Of a stretch of 64,000 nt of DNA, positions 51,627 to 60,232 are shown piece by piece (the first letter of the stretch is position 1; the number at the start of each line of letters is the position of its first letter). The notes below the pieces were generated by a model. It searched no databases. It was given only the letters and a program-made list of their open reading frames with translations, and was not told the DNA's origin. This DNA comes from an uncultured bacterium. GTDB taxonomy: Bacteria > Bacillota > Clostridia > Oscillospirales > Oscillospiraceae. The translations under genes and the position numbers were made by a program. The stretch is from NCBI GenBank assembly GCA_946548895.1, contig CAMNQF010000013.1, positions 1-64,000 of the forward strand, read 5' to 3'.

Positions 51627-54600
51627 ATGAAACTGAAATTCAAGGATCAGGACTTCCAGACCGCCGCCGTGGAGGCTGTGACCGGCCTGTTTGCCGGGCA
51701 GGAGCGCACCCGCGCCACCTTCTCCGTCATGGACGAGGGCCAGCTCCCAGGGCAGACCGGCTTCGGCCCGGCGGAATTGGGCGTGGGCAACGTCCTGCGG
51801 CTTAACGACGAGGCGTTGACCGGGAATATGCGGGCGATACAAAAACACAATTTTCTTCCCCTGACGGACAGCGCCGCCTCCCGCCAGTTCTGCATCGAGA
51901 TGGAGACGGGTACCGGCAAGACCTACGTCTACACCAAGACCATCTTTGAACTGAACCGCAAATACGGCTTCACCAAGTTCATCGTTGTGGTGCCGTCGGT
52001 GGCCATCCGGGAGGGCGTGTACAAATCCTTCCAGGTGACGGAGGAACACTTCGCCCTGCAATACGACAGCGTGCCCTGCCGGTACTTCATCTACAGCTCC
52101 GCCAAGCTGGCCGACGTGCGCCAGTTTGCCGCCAGCGCCAATATTGAGGTCATGATTATCAATATTGACGCCTTCAAAAAGGCGGAAAACGTCATCAACC
52201 AGGCCCAGGACAGGCTGAACGGCGAGACCGCCATGGGGTACATCCGGGATACCAACCCCATTGTCATCATCGACGAGCCCCAGAGCGTGGACAACACCCC
52301 CAAGGCCAAGGAGGCCATCGCGTCCCTGAACCCCCTGTGCGTGCTGCGCTACTCCGCCACCCACCGGGAGAAAATCAACCTGCTCTACCGGCTCACCCCG
52401 GTGGACGCCTACCAGATGGGGCTGGTAAAACAGATCGCCGTGTCCTCCAACCAGGTGACCGGGGGCTTCAACCAGCCCTATGTGCGCCTGTTGTCTGTGT
52501 CCAGCGAGAAGGGCTTCCGGGCGAAGGTGGAGATGGACGTAAAGAGCAAGGCTGGCGTGGTGGCACGGAAAGCGGTGACGCTGAGGCCGGGGGACGACCT
52601 GTTCCTCCTGTCCGGCCAGCGGGAGCTGTACGAGGGCTACACCGTGGCGGGCATCGACTGCACCCCCGGCTATGAGCACATCGAGTTTGGCAACACCCAG
52701 GAGGTGGCGCTGGGCAAGGCCATCGGGGACATTGACGAAAACGTGGTGAAAAAGGCCCAGATCCGCCGCACCATCGAGGCCCATCTGGACAAGGAGCTGC
52801 GCTATCTGGGCAGGGGCATTAAAGTGCTGTCCCTGTTCTTTATCGACAAGGTGGAGAAGTACCGCCGGGAGGACGGCACACCAGGAATCTACGCCGGGAT
52901 GTTTGAGGAGTGCTACCGGGAGTTAATTCCCAAGGAGAAATATGCCCCCATCCGGGAACGGTTTTCCGCCGATATCTCCAAGATTCACAACGGTTACTTC
53001 TCCCAGGACAAAAAGGGACGCCTGAAGGATACCAAAGGCGACACCCAGGCGGATGACGACACCTACAACACCATCATGCGGGACAAGGAGTGGCTGCTGA
53101 GTTTCGACTGCCCCCTGCGGTTCATTTTCTCCCACTCCGCGCTGAAAGAGGGCTGGGACAACCCCAACGTGTTTCAGGTCTGTACGCTGATCGAGCAGAA
53201 ATCAACCTTTACCTGCCGCCAGAAGGTGGGCCGCGGCCTGCGGCTGTGCGTCAACCAGGAGGGCGAGCGTGTGGAGGACCGGGATATCAATGTGCTCCAC
53301 GTCATGGCCAACGAGAGCTTCGCCGAGTTTGCCGCCACGCTCCAAAAGGAGATTGAGGACGAAACCGGCGTGAAGTTCGGGGTTTTGAATCTGAGCCTGT
53401 TTTCCGGCATGGTCTACGAGGAAAAACATCAGGAGGAGCGAACTGTTACGGCGGAGCAGGCCCGGCAATTGGTGGAGACCCTCCAGGCCGCCGGGGCCAT
53501 CGACAGGTTGTGCCAAGTTCAGCCCGCCGCCAAGATAGAGGAGATCGCGCTTCCCCAGGAGCTGGAGGAGGTTCGAGAGATGGTTCAGGCGGCGGTGGAG
53601 CAGGCCGCGCCCATCACCGCCCAGAGCCTTACTGGTACTGCCTACACCGCCACTGTGGTGGAGGAAAAGACGGTGTCCTACGATGACGCCCAGGAGCTGA
53701 TGGAGCACTTCCAGAAGAAGAATTACATCACCCCCGCCGGGAAGATCAAGGATACCATGAAAAGCGCGTTGAAGGCCGGGACGCTGGAGCTGCCCAAGAA
53801 GTATGAGGCCGCGCGCAGCCAGTTTGAGGCCATCATTGCCAACGCCGACGGTCAGCCTCCTGTGCGGGACGCCTCCCGGGACGTGACGGTGCGGCTGAAC
53901 AAGCAGGTCATGCTCTCCCCGGAATTTTTGGAACTGTGGGGGAAGATTAAGCAGAAGACAACCTATCGTGTCAGCATTGACACAGAGGAACTGGTCAAGC
54001 GGTGCGTCAAGGCCCTGCGGGAGATGCCGAAGTTGCAAAAGACAAGGCTTGTTTCCCAGACAGCGGATATCCATTTGGAGCAGGCAGGCGTTTCCCACAC
54101 CGAGCGTGAGACGCGGTTCACAGAGGTGGCCAACGCTTACCATACGCTGCCGGATCTGGTTACCATCCTCAGCGACGCCGCCCTGCTCACACCCGCTACG
54201 GTAAACCGCATCCTTCTGGAGAGCGGACGGTGCGGCGACTTTCTCAATGACCCGGAGCTGTTTTTGGAGAAGGTGTCGGATATCATCCGGGACAACCGCC
54301 ATGCCTTGGCCATCGACGGGATACGCTACCTCAAGCTGGACGGCGAGGAATATTATGCCCAGGAAATTTTTGACTCGGCGGAGTTGCTGGCTAACTTGGA
54401 CCGCAACGCTGTTAAGGTGGAACACAGCGTCTATGACTATGTGGTCTATGACAGCGCCACTGTGGAAAAGCCATTCGCCCTGGCGTTGGATAATGATCCG
54501 GACGTGAAGATGTTTTTCAAAATTCCGAAGCGGTTCAAGATTGAAACGCCCATCGGTACCTATAATCCCGATTGGGCGGTGTACCTTACCCGCAACGGGG

Positions 54601-54776
54601 AGGAAAAGCTGTACTTTATTTTGGAAACCAAGGGAACGACAAATCTTTTTAACCTTCGCACCCCGGAACAGCTCAAAATTCACTGCGGTAAAAAACATTT
54701 TGAGGCACTGGAGAATGGTGTAGAAATGTATTCGGAGCCCATCATAAACTGGAACGCATTCAAGAAAGGCCTATAA
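51627..54776 (+). CDS. res: Type III restriction enzyme subunit (Res)
   Basis: Helicase-nuclease that, with Mod, cuts after ATP-driven communication between sites. 1049 residues. Seen: helicase motif I EMETGTGKTYVYTK near 91-104, motif II IIDEPQ near 214-219, motif III RYSATH, FSHSALKEGWDNPNVFQVCT, motif VI QKVGRGLRLCVN, and a C-terminal PD-(D/E)XK nuclease with NPDWAVY (Asp982) and FILETKGTTN (Glu1000, Lys1002). The frame is intact and all motifs are present, so the system may be active. GC content is uniform and high, unlike the centre of mod. Confidence 0.95.
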   Translation: MKLKFKDQDFQTAAVEAVTGLFAGQERTRATFSVMDEGQLPGQTGFGPAELGVGNVLRLNDEALTGNMRAIQKHNFLPLTDSAASRQFCIEMETGTGKTYVYTKTIFELNRKYGFTKFIVVVPSVAIREGVYKSFQVTEEHFALQYDSVPCRYFIYSSAKLADVRQFAASANIEVMIINIDAFKKAENVINQAQDRLNGETAMGYIRDTNPIVIIDEPQSVDNTPKAKEAIASLNPLCVLRYSATHREKINLLYRLTPVDAYQMGLVKQIAVSSNQVTGGFNQPYVRLLSVSSEKGFRAKVEMDVKSKAGVVARKAVTLRPGDDLFLLSGQRELYEGYTVAGIDCTPGYEHIEFGNTQEVALGKAIGDIDENVVKKAQIRRTIEAHLDKELRYLGRGIKVLSLFFIDKVEKYRREDGTPGIYAGMFEECYRELIPKEKYAPIRERFSADISKIHNGYFSQDKKGRLKDTKGDTQADDDTYNTIMRDKEWLLSFDCPLRFIFSHSALKEGWDNPNVFQVCTLIEQKSTFTCRQKVGRGLRLCVNQEGERVEDRDINVLHVMANESFAEFAATLQKEIEDETGVKFGVLNLSLFSGMVYEEKHQEERTVTAEQARQLVETLQAAGAIDRLCQVQPAAKIEEIALPQELEEVREMVQAAVEQAAPITAQSLTGTAYTATVVEEKTVSYDDAQELMEHFQKKNYITPAGKIKDTMKSALKAGTLELPKKYEAARSQFEAIIANADGQPPVRDASRDVTVRLNKQVMLSPEFLELWGKIKQKTTYRVSIDTEELVKRCVKALREMPKLQKTRLVSQTADIHLEQAGVSHTERETRFTEVANAYHTLPDLVTILSDAALLTPATVNRILLESGRCGDFLNDPELFLEKVSDIIRDNRHALAIDGIRYLKLDGEEYYAQEIFDSAELLANLDRNAVKVEHSVYDYVVYDSATVEKPFALALDNDPDVKMFFKIPKRFKIETPIGTYNPDWAVYLTRNGEEKLYFILETKGTTNLFNLRTPEQLKIHCGKKHFEALENGVEMYSEPIINWNAFKKGL

Positions 54777-54839
54777 ATTGCAGCAACATTTTTCACCCTT
54801 ATTCTGACCCTTATCACATCAATCTATAGTCCACGCATC

Positions 54840-54881
54840 AACGAACCGCAGAGCTGATTCCTTTTAGCTCTGCGGTTCGTT
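54840..54881. terminator. Bidirectional terminator between res and amrS
   Basis: A perfect 16-bp stem (54840-54855 with 54866-54881) around a 10-nt loop, between convergent genes. Confidence 0.8.
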
Positions 54882-54959
54882 TGAAAGGCAAGCCCTGCTG
54901 GTATGCGTGCGTCTGCGCGGCGCTCCCAGTATAATAGATATCGAAACAATGCGGGCCGG

Positions 54960-55787
54960 TCAGCAGTTCCCGGTGTAGACATAGGCCAGCCAGTTCCCGG
55001 CTTCCTCCGCCAATCGGTATATCCGCTCCACTGAAGTGGGCGGGCGGTCCCGCATTTGGAACCGCGGGAAAAATCGGGACAGGTGAAGGGGGATATCCGG
55101 GCGCACCGACGCCAGCCATTTGGCCAGGGCGCGGATTTCATCCACGCTGTCATTTTCGCCGGGGACCAGCAGGGTGGTGACCTCCACGTGGCATTGCTCC
55201 GCCGCCAAGACAATAGAACGCTTCACTGTATCCAGGTCCCCGCCCAGGCGGCGGTACCACTCTGAGGTGAAGCCCTTGAGGTCGATATTAGCCGCGTCCA
55301 GCCAGGGGAGAAGCTCCCGCCAGGGCTGTTCCTCAATGGTGCCGTTGGTGACCAGCACGTTGACCATCCCCCGATCACGGACGGCGGCGGCGCAGTCCCG
55401 GACGTACTCGTAGCCCACCAGCGGCTCGTTGTAGGTGTAGGCCACGCCAATGTTTCCCTGGGGGATCAGCTCCGCCGCCTTGTCCGCCAGCTGCTCTGGG
55501 GACACCTCCGCCGTCTGGATTGTGCCGTCCCCGGCCATAGAGATTTCGTGGTTCTGGCAGAAAGGACAGCGGAGGTTGCAGCCGAAGCTGCCTACAGATA
55601 AAATCAGGCTCCCAGGCCGGAAACGGCGCAGGGGCTTTTTTTCAATAGGATCCAGGGCCAGGCTGGTGAGTCTGCCGTAGTTCAGCGGCACAACGGCCCC
55701 ATCCCGGCAGATCCTGGCCCGGCAGAAGCCGGCCTGACCCTCCGCCAATTGGCAGTGGCGGAAGCACAGTTCGCAGTTTGCGCTCAT
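54960..55787 (-). CDS. amrS: AmmeMemoRadiSam system radical SAM enzyme
   Basis: Radical SAM protein related to pyruvate-formate-lyase-activating enzymes. 275 residues. N-terminal Cys residues (CELCFRHC..., 5, 8, 12, 22) precede the SAM cluster motif GCNLRCPFCQN with Cys70, Cys74 and Cys77; VAYTYNEPLVGYEYV, VTNGTIEEQP and DLKGFTSEWYR follow as in AmrS. It overlaps the Memo-AMMECR1 gene by 4 nt, the standard context. The reaction is not known; relatives occur only with Memo and AMMECR1 partners. Confidence 0.92.
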   Translation of the reverse strand: MSANCELCFRHCQLAEGQAGFCRARICRDGAVVPLNYGRLTSLALDPIEKKPLRRFRPGSLILSVGSFGCNLRCPFCQNHEISMAGDGTIQTAEVSPEQLADKAAELIPQGNIGVAYTYNEPLVGYEYVRDCAAAVRDRGMVNVLVTNGTIEEQPWRELLPWLDAANIDLKGFTSEWYRRLGGDLDTVKRSIVLAAEQCHVEVTTLLVPGENDSVDEIRALAKWLASVRPDIPLHLSRFFPRFQMRDRPPTSVERIYRLAEEAGNWLAYVYTGNC

Positions 55788-57172
55788 GTGTGCCGCACCA
55801 CCTGGAACCGCTCCAGGGTATAGGCCTCCCGGGAGCTGATGCCGCCCTTCTGACGGGCGATGTCAATCTGCTGCTCCACGGTATCCACGCCGTCTAGGTC
55901 GGGGAGAAGCAGACCCCGGCGGCCGCCGCAGGACACGATGACGCCGTACCGCTTCACGTCCAGCTGGGCGGGGGAGGAGATGGCTTCCGGCTCTCCCAGC
56001 ACGTCCACACTGTACTCCAACTGATCCAGCTCATCCTCGCTCACGGGCGGGAAACGGGGATCCCGGGCCCCGGCGGACACGGCGTTCTGCACGATCTCCC
56101 AAGCCACGCTGGCGGTGGTAGGGCCGGTGGTTCCAATACAGCCCCGGAGCTGTCCGTGGGCATGGAGGGAGACAAATGCCCCGGCGGCCCTGTCCGTCAG
56201 CTCTTGGGGCAGACCATCCGGCAGGGTGTGGATACGCTGGCCCGTGCGGACAAAGGCCTCCAGCGACAGCCGGGCCAACTTTACCCAGGGATCCTCGGCG
56301 GCTTTGCGCTCCGCCAGGCGGGTACGCTCCTGCTCCTCGCACTGGGCGGCAAAGCGGCGGCTTCCATCCGGGCCGGTAACGGAAAAGGCAGCTATTCCAT
56401 AGCCCACGCCGGTGACGCCCTCGTAGCTGAACAGCTCTGGTTTCACACCCAGGCCGTCCAGTGCCCCGGCCATAATCTGGAAGGAGCGCAGGCCACACTC
56501 CGCCGCACGGCCGCACAGGGCTGGGTCTATGGTGAGAAATTGGAGAAAGTCTCCGGATGCCATGGCGGCGGTGACCTGGCGGTCAAATACCGGCCCCTCC
56601 GGGGCGTAGCCGTAGGGGCCGGCGTCCCGCAGCTTGTGGGATAGGTCGCCGCTGGCCACGAAGACAACCCCGCGTCCCAGCTTGTCCGCCGCCTTTGCGG
56701 CGCACTGTCCTAGCCGATAATGCTGTAAGGGGGAAAAGCCTGACAGCCCAATGCGCAGAATGGGACAATTAACCCCGGCCTCCCGCAGAAAGTAGAGGGG
56801 CAGGAAGGTACCGTGGTCCAGAGAGGAATCACGCTCCCCCAACGTCCCGGCCTGAAGGCCCGCCGCCTCCGCCTGACGGATCAGCTCCTGCCGCAGTTGT
56901 GTATCATATTTCACCTCAAGGCAGGTTTGGGGCGCGCCAAAGGCGGCCATACTGCCAGCAGCGCCCTCGCCGGGGGAGATGTGGAAGTAGTCGGCGTACA
57001 TAACCGTGTGGGGTGACGAGATCACCAAGACCTCCGGCCTCCAGCCCGCCACCTGTTTGGCGGCGGCGCGGTAGGCGTCAATGGTGGCTTGGACCTGCCG
57101 CTCCTGATCCCAGCCGACGGTAGGGATGATGAGAGGCGGATGGGGGACAATGACAGCTCCCAGCATGGGCAT
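55784..57172 (-). CDS. Fused Memo-like / AMMECR1-like protein (AmmeMemoRadiSam A and B)
   Basis: A 462-residue fusion. Residues 1 to about 265 are Memo-like, a LigB-type dioxygenase relative: GAVIVPHPPLIIPTVG at the start, VISSPHTVMYADYFHIS, DHGTFLPLYFL and VFVASGDLSHKL with putative metal-binding His residues. Residues about 290-455 are AMMECR1-like, with GCIGTTGPT inside HGQLRGCIG. ATG 57172 follows AGGAGTGATC; the longer frame to 57316 has no site and runs into the previous gene. The system's function is unestablished; a redox or cofactor-modifying role is often supposed. Confidence 0.92.
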   Translation of the reverse strand: MPMLGAVIVPHPPLIIPTVGWDQERQVQATIDAYRAAAKQVAGWRPEVLVISSPHTVMYADYFHISPGEGAAGSMAAFGAPQTCLEVKYDTQLRQELIRQAEAAGLQAGTLGERDSSLDHGTFLPLYFLREAGVNCPILRIGLSGFSPLQHYRLGQCAAKAADKLGRGVVFVASGDLSHKLRDAGPYGYAPEGPVFDRQVTAAMASGDFLQFLTIDPALCGRAAECGLRSFQIMAGALDGLGVKPELFSYEGVTGVGYGIAAFSVTGPDGSRRFAAQCEEQERTRLAERKAAEDPWVKLARLSLEAFVRTGQRIHTLPDGLPQELTDRAAGAFVSLHAHGQLRGCIGTTGPTTASVAWEIVQNAVSAGARDPRFPPVSEDELDQLEYSVDVLGEPEAISSPAQLDVKRYGVIVSCGGRRGLLLPDLDGVDTVEQQIDIARQKGGISSREAYTLERFQVVRHT

Positions 57173-57245
57173 AGGGATCACTCCTGTTACAGTGGATTTG
57201 CGGCGGGAAGCACCGGGCGATGGAGCGGCTGGTGATGTTGAGCTC

Positions 57246-57743
57246 TCAGCGCCGGACGAATCGAATCTGACAGATATCGTCCCCCCGGGCGATGGTGGCG
57301 GGCAGGTCCAGCTCACAGCCGAAGCTCTCCGCGATGCCCCGGTCGCCGCACATGGCGTGGTCGCACAGCAGCCGGATCTCCTCGTCGGAGCAGCCCTGCT
57401 TCTGCCACGCCTTCACGAGGGGGCAGTAGTGGAAGTCGATGTCCAGATGGTCATCGTCGCACCGCTTAATGTCCATCTCAAACACCCACTGGGCGAATTT
57501 GGAGAACAGGGTCTTTTTCAGCCCCTTGAGGGACGGCCCGCCTCCGGCCTTTTTCCGCAGCAGCCCGCCCTGATACAGCCCGCAGCGTCGGATGGCGGCG
57601 GGGGCGTAGTCCTCCGCGTGCAATCCCTTTTTGGCGGCCTCGTCGCACAGCAGGTACATCCACAGGGCCCGGTGCTCCAGCTGCTCCCGAATGGCCACGA
57701 TCAGCGGATTCTTGATTTTCGGTTCATTTTTGACTTTGCTCAT
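57246..57743 (-). CDS. L-2-amino-thiazoline-4-carboxylic acid hydrolase family protein
   Basis: A 165-residue cytosolic protein resembling the ATC-hydrolase family (enzymes opening a thiazoline ring in cysteine formation, and many relatives of unknown role). Seen: FEMDIKRCDDDHLDIDFHYC, CPLVKAWQKQGCSDEEIRLL, LCDHAMCGDRGIAE and DDICQIRF, the usual C-terminal blocks with several Cys. ATG 57743 follows AAAGGGAGAG; the in-frame start at 57797 lacks a site. It is 73 nt upstream of the Memo fusion on the same strand. The substrate is not predictable. Confidence 0.78.
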   Translation of the reverse strand: MSKVKNEPKIKNPLIVAIREQLEHRALWMYLLCDEAAKKGLHAEDYAPAAIRRCGLYQGGLLRKKAGGGPSLKGLKKTLFSKFAQWVFEMDIKRCDDDHLDIDFHYCPLVKAWQKQGCSDEEIRLLCDHAMCGDRGIAESFGCELDLPATIARGDDICQIRFVRR

Positions 57744-57800
57744 AGTTCTCTCCCTTTCTATGTATGGTGAAGGGCGCAAGAGGCGGTTATGAAGCAACAG

Positions 57801-58214
57801 CTACAGGACCATCACCAGCGTCCCCGCCCCGATGAGGATGCACCCGATGACGGATTTGGGCGTAAACTTCTCGTGAAGAAAGACCGCCGCCATCACCAGC
57901 GTGATGACCACGCTCAATTTGTCGATGGGCACTACTTTAGACACCTCGCCGATCTGAATGGCCCGGTAGTAGCACAGCCAGGACGCGCCGGTGGCCAGCC
58001 CGGACAGGATGAGAAACAGCCAGCTTTTGCGGCCGATTTCGGAGATGCCGCCCTGGGCGTTGGTGAGGAACACCATCCCCCAGGCCATGGCCACCACCAC
58101 CATGGTGCGGATGGCGGTGGCCAGGTTGGAGTTGACGCCGTCGATGCCCACTTTAGCCAAAATAGAGGTGAGGGCGGCAAACACGGCGGAGAGCAGCGCG
58201 AAGATGAACCACAC
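57801..58214 (-). CDS. Half-size EamA/DMT-family membrane protein
   Basis: A 137-residue protein with about five hydrophobic segments, equal to one EamA repeat of drug/metabolite transporters, so it would act as a dimer. Seen: MWFIFALLSAVFAALTSILA at the start, SGLATGASWLCYYRAIQIGE and VVPIDKLSVVITLVMAAVFL, the family's repeat signature. GTG 58214 lies 8 nt after AAGGAGG. It is first of a four-gene minus-strand unit with the ATC-hydrolase-like, Memo-AMMECR1 and amrS genes. The substrate is unknown. Confidence 0.88.
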   Translation of the reverse strand: MWFIFALLSAVFAALTSILAKVGIDGVNSNLATAIRTMVVVAMAWGMVFLTNAQGGISEIGRKSWLFLILSGLATGASWLCYYRAIQIGEVSKVVPIDKLSVVITLVMAAVFLHEKFTPKSVIGCILIGAGTLVMVL

Positions 58215-58245
58215 AATGACGACCTCCTTACAGGTTTCTGCACAC

Positions 58246-58274
58246 AGTGTAGCACGGGACGGGATATTTTACAA
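58246..58274 (-). promoter_or_regulatory. Promoter of the EamA-ATC-Memo-amrS unit
   Basis: On the minus strand TTGTAA (58274-58269), 17 nt, TACACT (58251-58246), 32 nt before the GTG. Confidence 0.6.
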
Positions 58275-58406
58275 TGGGAACCACCGGCGGAATTTGATTT
58301 TTTACGCCCAACGCGGTATATTTACTGAGGGACCATAATGCAGCGGCAAAAAATGGCTGGCTTCCATATGGATAAAGGAAAGATCCTTCACATACCTCTG
58401 TATGTC

Positions 58407-58435
58407 TTGACTTTCGGCACGAAATTGAATATCAT
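58407..58435 (+). promoter_or_regulatory. Promoter of the ABC-class ATPase gene
   Basis: TTGACT (58407-58412), 17 nt, TATCAT (58430-58435); start near 58442, leader about 44 nt. Confidence 0.6.
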
Positions 58436-58485
58436 AAAGAACACGGCAGAGATGCCGGCAAGCTATCTGAAAGCGGTGTTTTGCC

Positions 58486-60192
58486 ATGAAAACAGCGGAA
58501 GAACTGCGCGCTGCCCTGCGTGCCATCGATCACAGGAGCTACCCTGCCTATAAATCCCTGGCGGGGAGCTGGTCCTTTGGAACCTACACGCTGAACATTG
58601 AGCACGTCCAGGGCGACCCCTTCGCCGCCCCTTCCCAGCTCAGTGTGACGCTTGACCGAAAAACTGCGGGCTTCCCGGCCAACTGCTGGGAAGCCCTATG
58701 GAGCCGGACCGCGCTGGAGGATTACCTGCTCCGGCGCTTTGCCCGGCAGGCGGGACGCTTCTCCCGGCAGGCAAAGGGCTCCGGCAAGAGCGGCGTTCTG
58801 GCCGTCACAACGCCTGGTCAGGAAGTGCTGGAGCGGACAGACTGTCAGATATGCGCCGGGGCGGTCACGCTGCGTTTTGAGGTAGGATTCCCGGCCAACG
58901 GACGGACCATCAACGCCCGGGAGCTGGAGAAGATCCTGTTTGATTTTCTTCCCGCCTGTGTGGAGCAAGGCCTGTTGTATGCCAGCGTCCCCAAGGGGGA
59001 GGTGGCTCAGGCCATTGCCCTGGCGGAGGACCAGCACTTCATCCGGGAGGAGTTGGAACGGTTGGAATTGGCCGCATTTGTGGCGGACGGCTCCATTCTG
59101 CCCCGGGAGAGCGGCGTGTCCGACCGCCCCATGAAGGACGCGGTGCCCTTTCAGTCTCCGAGGGAGTTGGCTGTGACCCTGGGGCTGCCCCATCGGGGCA
59201 CCGTCCGGGGGATGGGGGTGCGCCGGGGGATTACCCTCATCGCCGGCGGGGGCTACCACGGAAAATCCACCCTGCTGAAGGCGCTGGAGCGGGGCGTCTA
59301 CAACCATATCGCCGGGGACGGCCGGGAGTATGTCATTTCGGATGCCTCCGCCGTGAAGATCCGGGCGGAGGACGGACGCAAGGTGACGGACACCGACATC
59401 TCCCTGTTCATCAACCATCTGCCCAGCGGGCGGGATACCACCCGCTTTTCCACCCTGGACGCCAGCGGCAGCACGTCCCAAGCGGCCAACATCGCCGAGG
59501 CCCTGGAGGCGGGGGGCAGGGTGCTGCTCATGGATGAGGATACCTCCGCCACCAATTTCATGGTACGGGACGAGCTGATGCAGGCGGTGATCGCCCGGGA
59601 ACAGGAGCCCATCACCCCGTTCTTGGAGCGGGCGCTGGACCTGTGGCAAAGAGCCGGGGTGTCCTTGATTCTTGTGGTGGGCAGCTGCGGGGCCTATTTT
59701 CACATTGCCGACAAAGTGGTGCAGATGGACGCCTACCACGCCAGGGACATCACAGGTCAGGCCAAAGCGGCGCTGGCGGGGCGGCCCGTTCCCTCCCTGA
59801 CAGCCCCCGGCTTCCGCCTGCCCAACCGGGGCCGGGTGATCGACTTGTCCGGCGACAGCCAAATCCGAAAAAATTACCGGGGGGATGGCTACCGGCAGGA
59901 GCGGCTGAAGGTGAAGTGCTTTGGCAAAACCGCTTTTTCTGTGGGCGGCCGGGAGCTGGATCTGCGCTATGTGGAGCAGCTGGCGGACGGGGGACAGACC
60001 CGGGCGCTGGCTTACATGGTGCGCTACGCCCGGGAGCATCTGGCAGGCGCTCGGGTGGAGGACATTGTGGCGGCGCTGATGAAGCTGATGGAGGAGAAGG
60101 GGCTGGGGGCGGTCTGCGGCGGCGGAATTATCCCCGCGGGGCTGGCTATGCCCCGGCCACAGGAGATTTTCGCCTGCTTTGACCGATATTGA
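58486..60192 (+). CDS. ABC-class ATPase of unknown role (COG3044-like)
   Basis: A 568-residue soluble ATPase with an atypical ABC cassette. Seen: ELRAALRAIDHRSYPAYKSL at the start, Walker A IAGGGYHGKSTLLKALE near 253-269, an ABC-like signature DASGSTSQAANI, Walker B GRVLLMDEDTSATNFMVRDE near 343-362, and a conserved tail GDSQIRKNYRGDGYRQ. No membrane segments and no permease. Relatives are labelled predicted ATPase of the ABC class; their function is not established. The ATG has a weak ribosome site. The gene stands alone with its own promoter, divergent from the EamA unit. Confidence 0.85.
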   Translation: MKTAEELRAALRAIDHRSYPAYKSLAGSWSFGTYTLNIEHVQGDPFAAPSQLSVTLDRKTAGFPANCWEALWSRTALEDYLLRRFARQAGRFSRQAKGSGKSGVLAVTTPGQEVLERTDCQICAGAVTLRFEVGFPANGRTINARELEKILFDFLPACVEQGLLYASVPKGEVAQAIALAEDQHFIREELERLELAAFVADGSILPRESGVSDRPMKDAVPFQSPRELAVTLGLPHRGTVRGMGVRRGITLIAGGGYHGKSTLLKALERGVYNHIAGDGREYVISDASAVKIRAEDGRKVTDTDISLFINHLPSGRDTTRFSTLDASGSTSQAANIAEALEAGGRVLLMDEDTSATNFMVRDELMQAVIAREQEPITPFLERALDLWQRAGVSLILVVGSCGAYFHIADKVVQMDAYHARDITGQAKAALAGRPVPSLTAPGFRLPNRGRVIDLSGDSQIRKNYRGDGYRQERLKVKCFGKTAFSVGGRELDLRYVEQLADGGQTRALAYMVRYAREHLAGARVEDIVAALMKLMEEKGLGAVCGGGIIPAGLAMPRPQEIFACFDRY

Positions 60193-60232
60193 TGTCCGGC
60201 CCAATTGCCCCGATTTGCGCAGTGTGGAGCGC

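Noticed and set aside
58338-58553. 71-codon frame upstream of the ABC-class ATPase
   Set aside because: Contains the promoter, overlaps the true start and lacks a ribosome site.
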